Positions 19,278-33,353 of a stretch of DNA of 64,000 nt are shown piece after piece; within the stretch, counting starts at the first letter, position 1, and each line of letters begins with the position of its first letter. The notes under the pieces are model-generated. The model saw only the letters and a program-made list of their open reading frames with translations, searched no databases and was not told where the DNA came from. Origin of the DNA: Harmonia axyridis (taxonomy: Eukaryota; Arthropoda; Insecta; Coleoptera; Coccinellidae); contig NC_059502.1 of NCBI RefSeq assembly GCF_914767665.1, positions 52,124,031 to 52,188,030 of the forward strand, written 5' to 3'. A program made the position numbers and the translations under genes.

Positions 19278-21681
19278 TTTAAGAGTGATGTTTCCTTCAT
19301 TAAATTTCCCCTGGTTTATATATCTATAAACTCTTGTTATTTTTGTTTGAGAACAATTCCTATTTTCAGGATTGTAAAAATGTGAATCCTACCAGGATAA
19401 TGATTGAATATCTATTACCTATTCACAGACTAACGAGTTCAGAGCGTAATAATTACTAAATCAGTATGAAACTGTTCAATCATTTACCTAGAAAAATAAG
19501 ATCAATTAAAGAAATTAAACTCTTCAAGAGACAATTATTCGGACTGTTAATTAAATGTGAACCATATTCTTTAAATGAATTTATAGTCTTTTGTCATGTA
19601 CAAATATCATAGATATATTAGTTCATTGATTTATTTTTTTGTAAGGAATTTGTGACTTGTTTTTATCATTTTGTAATGTACATACAATTCTGGAAATAAA
19701 TACCTATTATTATTATTATTATTATCCTAAATTTCAATCTATAACCTTCAAATTTAAGGGAGATAAGGGGTGTGTACCATGATCCTATTACACCCGGTAT
19801 GTATATTGATGACCATAAGGTTAGCTTCCTCCAAAACAGTTTCCATTATGCATACAGTACCAGGAATACGAAAAAAAAAGATGAAATATAATGACTGTCA
19901 TTTAATTTTCGATTTAAAATGAATTTCGAACAAGAAGAAACCAAGCCAATCCACAGTATTATTTAGAATTAGGATAAAATATAACAAAATGAAAAAATTG
20001 TTTTCCGAGAAGTAAATCAAAAATTTTCACAGCCTTGAAGTCACAGATAAAGGCCACTCCTACTGTTTTTTTTGAGCTGATTCGCGTGTGAGCTTCTCCT
20101 ACTATCGGTCTATTTGATTGAAGATGGTTGAAATATGTGCAGTCAGTTTTTGATAATTACCTGAAGCACGCAAGATTTGGTGTTTAAACACGAAATCCAA
20201 TAATAATCCAAAGACAGTTTGAGGTCGTTTATACAAGAAATTCGTAATTGCCTCTGAAAAGATAAATGATTGTTTTATTGTTGGTTTTTTTCATTCAGAC
20301 TCAAGACAATTATCTTGTCTATGTCTGTGACCTTTTTCATTGAGGAGAAATATAAAAACTATGAAATTTGTGACAAGAAGTAAATAATACAACTCATTGT
20401 AGCTTTTCATCGGAAAAATTTATCTAGGATCAATCGAGTAATTTGAAAAGGAAAAAATTTTATTCGAATGTCTAATATGTATTTAGATATACATATATGT
20501 GTTTGAAATGAAAATAACCATATTGTACCTTTCAAACAGCGAATTACAGCCATCTATTAGTAAGTTATTATTAAATGCCATTTCATGAGCCATAATAGCT
20601 TGACAAATAAACATTTTAAAAAACTTGTAAGAAGTCATCAAACAATAGTGACTTATCTGATAACATCATGCATAAAAAATTATTAATCCATTTTTTAATT
20701 ACAAACAGATAGTTGAATAACTTTAAGGAGAAAGTATGAGAATTATTCAACTATCTATCAGTAAATAATTAAATAATGCTTTAATGACCATAACGTGATC
20801 AGATAAGCAGAAAAAGTTAGACGCTTTTCTTGAAGTTTTTTTAAAATGTTTATTTGTTTTATAATTTTTTTTTCGTGGTATTTATTTATCACTGACCCCT
20901 GAACAATAAGAATTTAGTTGCTGATATCAGGACCTAATTTAGTTTATTCACAAATTCTTATGGATACCTCTGTTATCTATTAGAAAGTTAAATAATGGTT
21001 TAATGAACGTGGCATCATCAGATAACCAACAAAAGTTTGACTTAGGTACTCTTAATGAGTGTAGGTACATTTAAAATATTTATTTGTCATATTTATAATG
21101 ACTTACCTAATGAGGTTGACGGCCATTCTGAAAATTTTAACTATCTAATGTATTATCAGATGAATAATTCTTGGAATGTATCTGTCAACAAATAAGAAAC
21201 GACAGTTTAACCCTTTTTTGAAATATTTATTTTTACCAAGGTGATAAAATAAATCAGATATAATTGAACGAAAATAAAAATCATATTCTCTTTTCACATT
21301 GTTTAGATTGAATTTCGAAACGTTCAACTAAAGAACGAAATCAGTTTGAGTAGTTTGATACTTCAAAATAAATATCGATATGTAATTAATACACTTTGTT
21401 ACTTCATATAATGTGAAAATACAAGTAAATGAATGGGGACATTTTTTATTCTATTCATTCCACCTTCAATGCATTTTGTGAAAACCCATATTAATGAACG
21501 GCAAAAAAAAATGACGTCCCAAAATGGCGGAAGAATCTAGAATTTTCCCCCCCCCCCCCAAAAGTGGGTCCTGGATCCGCGCCTGACGTATTTGAGTACT
21601 TAAGTGTGTTGGTACGCTTACTAGCTTAGTATCAGTTCAACAGTGGTGAAGTACAGAACAGATAATTTTAAAGCTAAAAAG
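19278..21681 (+). repeat. Spacer 4
   Basis: LINE tail 19307-19725 (seven TAT units), hairpin 20603-20857 (loop side reads aaggagaaag), long allele of the 20-bp indel near 21318, and an unusually long C run near 21546. Confidence 0.9.
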
Positions 21682-22248
21682 ATGTCTTTGGATCATTTAT
21701 ATGAGTTCAGTTTCGAAAAGTTGTACAACGACTGTACAGAAAGGTAATGCTTTTACATCATTGTTTTCTTTAATTATTTTTGAAACAATATAATCGAATG
21801 TTATCTTCAGTTTCTGAATGTTGCATTTTTATAAAGAAATTTTTGTTCAATATATGTGTATGAAATGAACGATAACCATATTGTACCTATCAAACAGCGA
21901 ATTAATATGTACTTTTTTTTTCCTAGGGGTATAACTTTTGAGGAAGACTGCAGCGTATGTCTGAGTAGGTTGACTGGAGAACTGTACCTAACCGATTGCA
22001 GGCATTGTTTTCACAAAGAATGCATCGACAGGTGGTGCTCCAGTTCTTCCAAATGTTGTCCGATGTGTAGGACAACGTTAATTTTCGAAGGTACCTTCAC
22101 TATCTTCGATACAAATTGGCAGAATGTCAATATACATCGTTTCGACAAGATGGACAGTGATGAAGAATATGAAGAAGATGAAGAAAGTGTTGAAAGTGAA
22201 GAGGAAAATGAAGAAGATAATAAAGAAGAAACCAACAGGGAAATTTAA
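21682..22248 (+). CDS. RING-H2 finger protein, copy 5
   Basis: Exons 21682-21743 and 21927-22248; consensus protein. The bases after the stop read cattaattttcc instead of cattaaatttcc. Confidence 0.88.
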
Positions 22249-24630
22249 TTTAAGAGTGATGTTTCCTTCATTAATTTTCCCCTGGTTTATATATCTATAA
22301 ACTCTTGTTATTTTTGTTTGAGAACAATTCCTATTTTCAGGATTGTAAAAATGTGAATCCTACCAGGATAATGATTGAATATCTATTACCTATTCACAGA
22401 CTAACGAGTACAGAGCGTAATAATTACTAAATCAGTATGAAACTGTTCAATCATTTACCTAGAAAAATAAGATCAATTAAAGAAATTAAACTCTTCAAGA
22501 GACAATTATTCGAACTGTTAATTAAATGTGAACCATATTCTTTAAATGAATTTATAGTCTTTTGTCATGTACAAATATCATAGATATATTAGTTCATTGA
22601 TTTATTTTTTTGTAAGGAATTTGTGACTTGTTTTTATCATTTTGTAATGTACATACAATTCTGGAAATAAATACCTATTATTATTATTATTATTATCCTA
22701 AATTTCAATCTATAACCTTCAAATTCAAGGGAGATAAGGGGTGTGTACCATGATCCTATTACACCCGGTATGTATATTGATGACCATAAGGTTAGCTTCC
22801 TCCAAAACAGTTTCCATTATGCATACAGTACCAGGAATACGAAAAAAAAAGATGAAATATAATGACTGTCATTTAATTTTCGATTTAAAATGAATTTCGA
22901 ACAAGTAGAAACCAAGCCAATCCACAGTATTATTTAGAATTAGGATAAAATATAACAAAATGAAAAAATTGTTTTCCGAGAAGTAAATCAAAAATTTTCA
23001 CAGCCTTGAAGTCACAGATAAAGGCCACTCCTACTGTTTTTTTTGAGCTGATTCGCGTGTGAGCTTCTCCTACTATCGGTCTATTTGATTGAAGATGGTT
23101 GAAATATGTGCAGTCAGTTTTTGATAATTACCTGAAGCACGCAAGATTTGGTGTTTAAACACGAAATCCAATAATAATCCAAAGACAGTTTGAGGTCGTT
23201 TATACAAGAAATTCGTAATTGCCTCTGAAAAGATAAATGATTGTTTTATTGTTGGTTTTTTTCATTCAGACTCAAGACAATTATCTTGTCTATGTCTGTG
23301 ACCTTTTTCATTGAGGAGAAATATAAAAACTATGAAATTTGTGACAAGAAGTAAATAATACAACTCATTGTAGCTTTTCATCGAAAAAATTTATCTAGGA
23401 TCAATCGAGTAATTTGAAAAGGAAAAAATTTTATTCAAATGTCTAATATGTATTTAGATATACATATATGTGTTTGAAATGAAAATAACCATATTGTACC
23501 TTTCAAACAGCGAATTACAGCCATCTATTAGTAAGTTATTATTAAATGCCATTTCATGAGCCATAATAGCTTGACAAATAAACATTTTAAAAAACTTGTA
23601 AGAAGTCATCAAACAATAGTGACTTATCTGATAACATCATGCATAAAAAATTATTAATCCATTTTTTAATTACAAACAGATAGTTGAATAACTTTAAGAA
23701 GAAAGTATGAGAATTATTCAACTATCTATCAGTAAATAATTAAATAATGCTTTAATGACCATAACGTGATCAGATAAGCAGAAAAAGTTAGACGCTTTTC
23801 TTGAAGTTTTTTTAAAATGTTTATTTGTTTTATAATTTTTTTTTCGTGGTATTTATTTATCACTGACCCCTGAACAATAAGAATTTAGTTGCTGATATCA
23901 GGACCTAATTTAGTTTATTCACAAATTCTTATGGATACCTCTGTTATCTATTAGAAAGTTAAATAATGGTTTAATGAACGTGGCATCATCAGATAACCAA
24001 CAAAAGTTTGACTTAGGTACTCTTAATGAGTGTAGGTACATTTAAAATATTTATTTGTCATATTTATAATGACTTACCTAATGAGGTTGACGGCCATTCT
24101 GAAAATTTTAACTATCTAATGTATTATCAGATGAATAATTCTTGGAATGTATCTGTCAACAAATAAGAAACGACAGTTTAACCCTTTTTTGAAATATTTA
24201 TTTTTACCAAGGTGATAAAATAAATCAGATATAATTGAACGAAAATAAAAATCATATTCTCTTTTCACATTGTTTAGATTGAATTTCGAAATCAGTTTGA
24301 GTAGTTTGATACTTCAAAATAAATATCGATATGTAATTAATACACTTTGTTACTTCATATAATGTGAAAATACAAGTAAATGAATGGGGACATTTTTTAT
24401 TCTATTCATTCCACCTTCAATGCATTTTGTGAAAACCCATATTAATGAACGGCAAAAAAAAATGACGTCCCAAAATGGCGGAAGAATCTAGAATTTCCCC
24501 CCCCCCCCAAAAGTGGGTCCTGGATCCGCGCCTGACGTATTTGAGTACTTAAGTGTGTCGGTACGCTTACTAGCTTAGTATCAGTTCAACAGTGGTGAAG
24601 TACAGAACAGATAATTTTAAAGCTAAAAAG
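22249..24630 (+). repeat. Spacer 5
   Basis: LINE tail 22278-22696 (seven TAT units), the aaattcaaggg variant shared with spacers 7 and 13, hairpin 23574-23828, short allele of the 20-bp indel near 24287, and gtgtgtcggtacg in the promoter of gene 6. Confidence 0.9.
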
Positions 24631-25197
24631 ATGTCTTTGGATCATTTATATGAGTTCAGTTTCGAAAAGTTGTACAACGACTGTACAGAAAGGTAATGCT
24701 TTTACATCATTGTTTTCTTTAATTATTTTTGAAACAATATAATCGAATGTTATCTTCAGTTTCTGAATGTTGCATTTTTATAAAGAAATTTTTGTTCAAT
24801 ATATGTGTATGAAATGAACGATAACCATATTGTACCTATCAAACAGCGAATTAATATGTACTTTTTTTTTCCTAGGGGTATAACTTTTGAGGAAGACTGC
24901 AGCGTATGTCTGAGTAGGTTGACTGGAGAACTGTACCTAACCGATTGCAGGCATTGTTTTCACAAAGAATGCATCGACAGGTGGTGCTCCAGTTCTTCCA
25001 AATGTTGTCCGATGTGTAGGACAACGTTAATTTTCGAAGGTACCTTCACTATCTTCGATACAAATTGGCAGAATGTCAATATACATCGTTTCGACAAGAT
25101 GGACAGTGATGAAGAATATGAAGAAGATGAAGAAAGTGTTGAAAGTGAAGAGGAAAATGAAGAAGATAATAAAGAAGAAACCAACAGGGAAATTTAA
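24631..25197 (+). CDS. RING-H2 finger protein, copy 6
   Basis: Exons 24631-24692 and 24876-25197; consensus protein. The promoter T-to-C change (tgtcggtacg) is shared only with copy 7, marking these neighbours as a recent duplicate pair. Confidence 0.88.
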
Positions 25198-27572
25198 TTT
25201 AAGAGTGATGTTTCCTTCATTAAATTTCCCCTGGTTTATATATCTATAAACTCTTGTTATTTTTGTTTGAGAACAATTCCTATTTTCAGGATTGTAAAAA
25301 TGTGAATCCTACCAGGATAATGATTGAATATCTATTACCTATTCACAGACTAACGAGTACAGAGCGTAATAATTACTAAATCAGTATGAAACTGTTCAAT
25401 CATTTACCTAGAAAAATAAGATCAATTAAAGAAATTAAACTCTTCAAGAGACAATTATTCGAACTGTTAATTAAATGTGAACCATATTCTTTAAATGAAT
25501 TTATAGTCTTTTGTCATGTACAAATATCATAGATATATTAGTTCATTGATTTATTTTTTTGTAAGGAATTCGTGACTTGTTTTTATCATTTTGTAATGTA
25601 CATACAATTCTGGAAATAAATACCTATTATTATTATTATCCTAAATTTCAATTTATAACCTTCAAATTTGAGGGAGATAAGGGGTGTGTACCATGATCCT
25701 ATTACACCCGGTATGTATATTGATGACCATAAGGTTAGCTTCCTCCAAAACAGTTTCCATTATGCATACAATACCAGGAATACGAAAAAAAAAGATGAAA
25801 TATAATGACTGTCATTTAATTTTCGATTTAAAATGAATTTCGAACAAGTAGAAACCAAGCCAATCCACAGTATTATTTAGAATTAGGATAAAATATAACA
25901 AAATGAAAAAATTGTTTTCCGAGAAGTAAATCAAAAATTTTCACAGCCTTGAAGTCACAGATAAAGGCCACTCCTACTGTTTTTTTTGAGCTGATTCGCG
26001 TGTGAGCTTCTCCTACTATCGGTCTATTTGATTGAAGATGGTTGAAATATGTGCAGTCAGTTTTTGATAATTACCTGAAGCACGCAAGATTTGGTGTTTA
26101 AACACGAAATCCAATAATAATCCAAAGACAGTTTGAGGTCGTTTATACAAGAAATTCGTAATTGCCTCTGAAAAGATAAATGATTGTTTTATTGTTGGTT
26201 TTTTTCATTCAGACTCAAGACAATTATCTTGTCTATGTCTGTGACCTTTTTCATTGAGGAGAAATATAAAAACTATGAAATTTGTGACAAGAAGTAAATA
26301 ATACAACTCATTGTAGCTTTTCATCGAAAAAATTTATCTAGGATCAATCGAGTAATTTGAAAAGGAAAAAATTTTATTCGAATGTCTAATATGTATTTAG
26401 ATATACATATATGTGTTTGAAATGAAAATAACCATATTGTACCTTTCAAACAGCGAATTACAGCCATCTATTAGTAAGTTATTATTAAATGCCATTTCAT
26501 GAGCCATAATAGCTTGACAAATAAACATTTTAAAAAACTTGTAAGAAGTCATCAAACAATAGTGACTTATCTGATAACATCATGCATAAAAAATTATTAA
26601 TCCATTTTTTAATTACAAACAGATAGTTGAATAACTTTAAGAAGAAAGTATGAGAATTATTCAACTATCTATCAGTAAATAATTAAATAATGCTTTAATG
26701 ACCATAACGTGATCAGATAAGCAGAAAAAGTTAGACGCTTTTCTTGAAGTTTTTTTAAAATGTTTATTTGTTTTATAATTTTTTTTTCGTGGTATTTATT
26801 TATCACTGACCCCTGAACAATAAGAATTTAGTTGCTGATATCAGGACCTAATTTAGTTTATTCACAAATTCTTATGGATACCTCTGTTATCTATTAGAAA
26901 GTTAAATAATGGTTTAATGAACGTGGCATCATCAGATAACCAACAAAAGTTTGACTTAGGTACTCTTAATGAGTGTAGGTACATTTAAAATATTTATTTG
27001 TCATATTTATAATGACTTACCTAATGAGGTTGACGGCCATTCTGAAAATTTTAACTATCTAATGTATTATCAGATGAATAATTCTTGGAATGTATCTGTC
27101 AACAAATAAGAAACGACAGTTTAACCCTTTTTTGAAATATTTATTTTTACCAAGGTGATAAAATAAATCAGATATAATTGAACGAAAATAAAAATCATAT
27201 TCTCTTTTCACATTGTTTAGATTGAATTTCGAAATCAGTTTGAGTAGTTTGATACTTCAAAATAAATATCGATATGTAATTAATACACTTTGTTACTTCA
27301 TATAATGTGAAAATACAAGTAAATGAATGGGGACATTTTTTATTCTATTCATTCCACCTTCAATGCATTTTGTGAAAACCCATATTAATGAACGGCAAAA
27401 AAAAATGACGTCCCAAAATGGCGGAAGAATCTAGAATTTCCCCCCCCCCCAAAAGTGGGTCCTGGATCCGCGCCTGACGTATTTGAGTACTTAAGTGTGT
27501 CGGTACGCTTACTAGCTTAGTATCAGTTCAACAGTGGTGAAGTACAGAACAGATAATTTTAAAGCTAAAAAG
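25198..27572 (+). repeat. Spacer 6
   Basis: LINE tail 25227-25639 (five TAT units), private changes aatttataacc and aatttgaggg near 25650, hairpin 26517-26771, short allele of the 20-bp indel near 27230. Confidence 0.9.
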
Positions 27573-28139
27573 ATGTCTTTGGATCATTTATATGAGTTCA
27601 GTTTCGAAAAGTTGTACAACGACTGTACAGAAAGGTAATGCTTTTACATCATTGTTTTCTTTAATTATTTTTGAAACAATATAATCGAATGTTATCTTCA
27701 GTTTCTGAATGTTGCATTTTTATAAAGAAATTTTTGTTCAATATATGTGTATGAAATGAACGATAACCATATTGTACCTATCAAACAGCGAATTAATATG
27801 TACTTTTTTTTTCCTAGGGGTATAACTTTTGAGGAAGACTGCAGCGTATGTCTGAGTAGGTTGACTGGAGAACTGTACCTAACCGATTGCAGGCATTGTT
27901 TTCACAAAGAATGCATCGACAGGTGGTGCTCCAGTTCTTCCAAATGTTGTCCGATGTGTAGGACAACGTTAATTTTCGAAGGTACCTTCACTATCTTCGA
28001 TACAAATTGGCAGAATGTCAATATACATCGTTTCGACAAGATGGACAGTGATGAAGAATATGAAGAAGATGAAGAAAGTGTTGAAAGTGAAGAGGAAAAT
28101 GAAGAAGATAATAAAGAAGAAACCAACAGGGAAATTTAA
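27573..28139 (+). CDS. RING-H2 finger protein, copy 7
   Basis: Exons 27573-27634 and 27818-28139; consensus protein, promoter variant as in copy 6. It is the last gene before BEL/Pao copy B. Confidence 0.88.
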
Positions 28140-29860
28140 TTTAAGAGTGATGTTTCCTTCATTAAATTTCCCCTGGTTTATATATCTATAAACTCTTGTT
28201 ATTTTTGTTTGAGAACAATTCCTATTTTCAGGATTGTAAAAATGTGAATCCTACCAGGATAATGATTGAATATCTATTACCTATTCACAGACTAACGAGT
28301 ACAGAGCGTAATAATTACTAAATCAGTATGAAACTGTTCAATCATTTACCTAGAAAAATAAGATCAATTAAAGAAATTAAACTCTTCAAGAGACAATTAT
28401 TCGAACTGTTAATTAAATGTGAACCATATTCTTTAAATGAATTTATAGTCTTTTGTCATGTACAAATATCATAGATATATTAGTTCATTGATTTATTTTT
28501 TTGTAAGGAATTTGTGACTTGTTTTTATCATTTTGTAATGTACATACAATTCTGGAAATAAATACCTATTATTATTATTATTATTATCCTAAATTTCAAT
28601 CTATAACCTTCAAATTCAAGGGAGATAAGGGGTGTGTACCATGATCCTATTACACCCGGTATGTATATTGATGACCATAAGGTTAGCTTCCTCCGAAACA
28701 GTTTCCATTATGCATACAGTACCAGGAATACGAAAAAAAAAGATGAAATATAATGACTGTCATTTAATTTTCGATTTAAAATGAATTTCGAACAAGAAGA
28801 AACCAAGCCAATCCACAGTATTAATTAGAATTAGGATAAAATATAACAAAATGAAAAAATTGTTTTCCGAGAAGTAAATCAAAAATTTTCACAGCCTTGA
28901 AGTCACAGATAAAGGCCACTCCTACTGTTTTTTTTGAGCTGATTCGCGTGTGAGCTTCTCCTACTATCGGTCTATTTGATTGAAGATGGTTGAAATATGT
29001 GCAGTCAGTTTTTGATAATTACCTGAAGCACGCAAGATTTGGTGTTTAAACACGAAATCCAATAATAATCCAAAGACAGTTTGAGGTCGTTTATACAAGA
29101 AATTCGTAATTGCCTCTGAAAAGATAAATGATTGTTTTATTGTTGGTTTTTTTCATTCAGACTCAAGACAATTATCTTGTCTATGTCTGTGACCTTTTTC
29201 ATTGAGGAGAAATATAAAAACTATGAAATTTGTGACAAGAAGTAAATAATACAACTCATTGTAGCTTTTCATCGAAAAAATTTATCTAGGATCAATCGAG
29301 TAATTTGAAAAAGAAAAAATTTTATTCGAATGTCTAATATGTATTTAGATATACATATATGTGTTTGAAATGAAAATAACCATATTGTACCTTTCAAACA
29401 GCGAATTACAGCCATCTATTAGTAAGTTATTATTAAATGCCATTTCATGAGCCATAATAGCTTGACAAATAAACATTTTAAAAAACTTGTAAGAAGTCAT
29501 CAAACAATAGTGACTTATCTGATAACATCATGCATAAAAAATTATTAATCCATTTTTTAATTACAAACAGATAGTTGAATAACTTTAAGAAGAAAGTATG
29601 AGAATTATTCAACTATCTATCAGTAAATAATTAAATAATGCTTTAATGACCATAACGTGATCAGATAAGCAGAAAAAGTTAGACGCTTTTCTTGAAGTTT
29701 TTTTAAAATGTTTATTTGTTTTATAATTTTTTTTTCGTGGTATTTATTTATCACTGACCCCTGAACAATAAGAATTTAGTTGCTGATATCAGGACCTAAT
29801 TTAGTTTATTCACAAATTCTTATGGATACCTCTGTTATCTATTAGAAAGTTAAATAATGG

Positions 29861-32800
29861 TGTAAATTCAAATGTGAAATTCTTCAATAACTTTTTTATT
29901 TGAAAACTTGACAATTCAGAACTATCAAAAAACTAAACTCCCTTGATTTCCTGTTCACTCGTCTGTCAAATTAAAAAATGAATTTGGCCTTAACATTTCT
30001 CCCCCCTGTGAAGAACTTAAATCTTCACTAAGTGGTCGGAAGGATGCACAGCTTCGTAACAGGTCTTTTATAAATGCCTTTCTTCGTTTGAATTTTTGCC
30101 ACCCTCACAATACCATAATTTCCTTGGTTTTCCCAAAAACGATGGTCCGCTAAACCAATCTCCATCTTGTTTAAGATCGATATTTTTCAATTCTTTGGTA
30201 GCCTGATCTGCTACATTTTCTTCAGAAGGATCCCAGTGCCACTGGAAAACATCTGCATTTTCATGGATTTCTCCTATTCGACATGACACGAACATAGGAA
30301 ACCTTCTCGACTGGGATCTTATTTGTTTAAGTACCACCAATGAATCAGTCCAATAATGTGTTTCGCGAATTTTATGTTCAACTTCTTCCCATATTTTCTT
30401 GGATAGTCTGCATGCCAACACTGCTCCTTGTAGCTCTAATTTGGGTATGATTTGCTGAGTCAATGGCGCAACTTTATACTCAGCAGTAACAAAGCAGACA
30501 TGTGTTTCAGTATTATCCTCCTTTTCTTCTGTTCTGAAGTAAGCAACATAGGAATAAGCCTTATCACGCGCATCACAAAACACATTCGCCTTTATGATCA
30601 AAGTTGCCAAAAACCCGAAAGGATCAAATATTGACATGATGATCCGCAAGACCTTCCGTTTCGTTGGTGCTATTGATCCTGATGTTTTTTCAATAGGAAT
30701 TTTGTGAAAGTTCAGCGAATATATGAATTGGTCAGTTTCTGGAGACCAAGACAATCCAAGAACTCTTTTGATTTCTTGTGAATCAATTTTAATGTTTTTT
30801 TCTGATTCAGCACGAAGACATTTTGGAATTGATTCTAGAACCCTCTTGGAGTTACTAATCCATTTCACCATTTCAAAACCAGCTTGATTATGAACATAAA
30901 TTACATCTCGTACTCTTTGAATAGCTTCCTCGTATGTGCTACATGAATCCAAATAATCGTCAACATAATGTTGTCTCTTCATTGCTCTGCTTATTCCAGG
31001 GAATTTATCTTCGAAACATTCAGCATTCCTGTTCTTGATGAATTGGGCTACGGATGGAGAAGACACGGCACCGAAGATCATAACATTCATTTCATAAACA
31101 TCCGGAATTCCACCAAGGTTATTTTCATCATGCCAAAGAAATCGTTGAGCACATCGATCTTCCTTTTTTATTAACACTTGGTGAAACATTTCCCTGATGT
31201 CCCCACTAAATGCAATTTTTCCCTGCCTAAAGCGCCATAAAACGGAAACCAAGGAAGGAACAAAGTCTGGACCTTGTAGTAAAAAGTCATTGAGGCTATA
31301 TCCAAATGATCTTGCAGCAGCGTCAAAGACAAGTCTAATTTTACCGGGCTTATGGACGTTCCACACTGCAAAATGTGGTAAAAACCAGTTTCTCGGATTT
31401 TCTGTAATCTCCTCTAACTCTAATTTTCTTGCATAACCCTTGTTGATGTAATCCTGGATCTTCTCACGGTACTGCTTTGCGAATTCACAATCTTTCTTCA
31501 TTTTCCTCTCCATGCAGGAAAGACGGTTGAGTGCGTTTACTTTGCTGTCAGGAAATGCGACATCCATATTTCTCCAAAGGTGTCCAATTTCCCAACGGTT
31601 ACCAATTCTTTTAGCTGTGCTATTCATGATTTCAAGTGCTTTGCGATCTTCTACTGAGCTGATGATTTTTTCATTCACTCCGAAAGCTTCTAACTTGAAA
31701 CTATCTTTCACCATACGATGGAGTTCATCATCTTCAATATGTCGGCAACAAAGAGTTGCATGATTCATTTCATTTCCATCAGTTGAATCAGTGAGTGCTC
31801 CATGAATAGTCCAACCTAATTTGGATTTGGACATTATAGGTTGATTCATTTTTGGTTGTATGACCTGACGTGGTATAATTAGTCCGCAATTGTCTTGGCC
31901 AATGAGAATTTCTGGAGTTGCATTCTCCACGGCCTCTAGAATTTTCCGGTTCAAATGTGGGAAATTCTGAGACAAAAGATCTACATCGATTTTCTGGTTT
32001 GGTATACTCAAGTTTTTAACAGTCCTCAAATTTTTCAGATTATAGAAGATTTGTTTATTGCTGTCGGCAGAAATATCAACATCAACCATTTTCGATTCAT
32101 CCTCGAAATGGGTAATGTTATTTGTCCATTGAAAACGGAGTGGAACGATGGGTCCAGAGAGGTTCAATTTCATAGCTAAATTTTCATCCATCATCGAGCA
32201 TGTGGAGCCTTCATCGAATAAGGCAAATGTCTTGATTTCATTATAAGGCCCACGAAGTATAACTGGTGCTATTCTCAGCAGAGTTTTTTGATCCACATCG
32301 TTCAATTTCGCACAAAATTCACTCGAAGCTGCTGTTTTATCTTGTAAAGTTGGATATGAGCTGTTTGGATCTCTTGCCAGATGAAGAAGACTGCTATGCT
32401 TTCCTTTACAACCCATTATACCACATCTCGTTCTGAGGAAACATTTATTAGCCATGTGACCCAATTGGAGACATAGAAAACATAATCTCAAATTCATAAC
32501 TGATTGTCTTCTTTCTGGTATAGTCTTCTCTATGAATTCACCACATTCCTCTATTTTATGATTCGTTCTCTGGCAAAATACACAAACTTTGGAATTTTCT
32601 GCCTTTCTCGGCTCGGACTTTTTTGAAAAACTAACTGTTTCTTTCCTTGACATGTGTTTACTTCTCTGGAATGGATTACTTGTAGAAGCCATAGAATTTA
32701 CCTCTTCTTCGTACCAATTTGCAAAATCTTCAAGGGATGTTGGTATTCCCTGTAAATCTTTCTGATATTTATATTTTCCCCAGTTGTACTTTTGTATGGT

Positions 32801-33128
32801 GGGAAGTTTTTCAACAATATTCACTAACATTTCCGGATTGAACAAATATAGTGAAGAATTAACATTTCTCATCGTGACCACCATATTAGTAACTGCGTTT
32901 GAGAAAAAAATACAGGATTCCAAACTGTCTTCTTTTACAGGGCTGATTTTCTTCACTTTTTCCATGAGAGATAGAACAATCCATTCAGGTCTACCAAAAT
33001 TCATCTCGAGCATATTGATTATCCTTGAAACATTGCTTGGAGATATTAGAAGAGCTTTAACAGTTTCCCTAGCTTTTCCCTTGAGTGCTCTATCAAGACG
33101 AATGAGGTTATCCTGGTCTGATAATCCT
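29861..33128 (-). mobile_element. BEL/Pao retrotransposon fragment, copy B
   Basis: It has the same two junctions, the same truncation and the same 135-bp 3' LTR (29861-29995) as copy A. It starts 20,546 bp after copy A and is separated from it by exactly six RING genes. Confidence 0.9.
30068..33013 (-). CDS. Defective BEL/Pao gag-pol polyprotein, copy B
   Basis: 981 residues from the internal Met, with the same in-frame deletion at about residue 810 and no integrase. The RT box is the intact YVDD (683-686) and residue 895 is Leu, so the mutations in copy A arose after duplication. Its own difference is Asp in place of Asn at residue 343 (QKIDVDLL). Confidence 0.9.
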   Translation of the reverse strand: MLEMNFGRPEWIVLSLMEKVKKISPVKEDSLESCIFFSNAVTNMVVTMRNVNSSLYLFNPEMLVNIVEKLPTIQKYNWGKYKYQKDLQGIPTSLEDFANWYEEEVNSMASTSNPFQRSKHMSRKETVSFSKKSEPRKAENSKVCVFCQRTNHKIEECGEFIEKTIPERRQSVMNLRLCFLCLQLGHMANKCFLRTRCGIMGCKGKHSSLLHLARDPNSSYPTLQDKTAASSEFCAKLNDVDQKTLLRIAPVILRGPYNEIKTFALFDEGSTCSMMDENLAMKLNLSGPIVPLRFQWTNNITHFEDESKMVDVDISADSNKQIFYNLKNLRTVKNLSIPNQKIDVDLLSQNFPHLNRKILEAVENATPEILIGQDNCGLIIPRQVIQPKMNQPIMSKSKLGWTIHGALTDSTDGNEMNHATLCCRHIEDDELHRMVKDSFKLEAFGVNEKIISSVEDRKALEIMNSTAKRIGNRWEIGHLWRNMDVAFPDSKVNALNRLSCMERKMKKDCEFAKQYREKIQDYINKGYARKLELEEITENPRNWFLPHFAVWNVHKPGKIRLVFDAAARSFGYSLNDFLLQGPDFVPSLVSVLWRFRQGKIAFSGDIREMFHQVLIKKEDRCAQRFLWHDENNLGGIPDVYEMNVMIFGAVSSPSVAQFIKNRNAECFEDKFPGISRAMKRQHYVDDYLDSCSTYEEAIQRVRDVIYVHNQAGFEMVKWISNSKRVLESIPKCLRAESEKNIKIDSQEIKRVLGLSWSPETDQFIYSLNFHKIPIEKTSGSIAPTKRKVLRIIMSIFDPFGFLATLIIKANVFCDARDKAYSYVAYFRTEEKEDNTETHVCFVTAEYKVAPLTQQIIPKLELQGAVLACRLSKKIWEEVEHKIRETHYWTDSLVVLKQIRSQSRRFPMFVSCRIGEIHENADVFQWHWDPSEENVADQATKELKNIDLKQDGDWFSGPSFLGKPRKLWYCEGGKNSNEERHL

Positions 33129-33353
33129 TCATTCCACCTTCAATGCATGTTGTGAAAACCCATATTAATGAACGGCAAAAAAAAATGACGTCCCAAAATG
33201 GCGGAAGAATCTAGAATTCCCCCCCCCCCCCAAAAGTGGGTCCTGGATCCGCGCCTGACGTATTTGAGTACTTAAGTGTGTTGGTACGCTTACTAGCTTA
33301 GTATCAGTTCAACAGTGGTGAAGTACAGAACAGATAATTTTAAAGCTAAAAAG

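Larger units (their letters stand above)
28140..33353 (+). repeat. Spacer 7, carrying BEL/Pao copy B
   Basis: LINE tail 28169-28587 (seven TAT units), aaattcaaggg variant, hairpin 29465-29719, BEL/Pao copy B 29861-33128 with the same junctions as in spacer 1, then the private gcatgttgtg and a long C run near 33220. Confidence 0.9.
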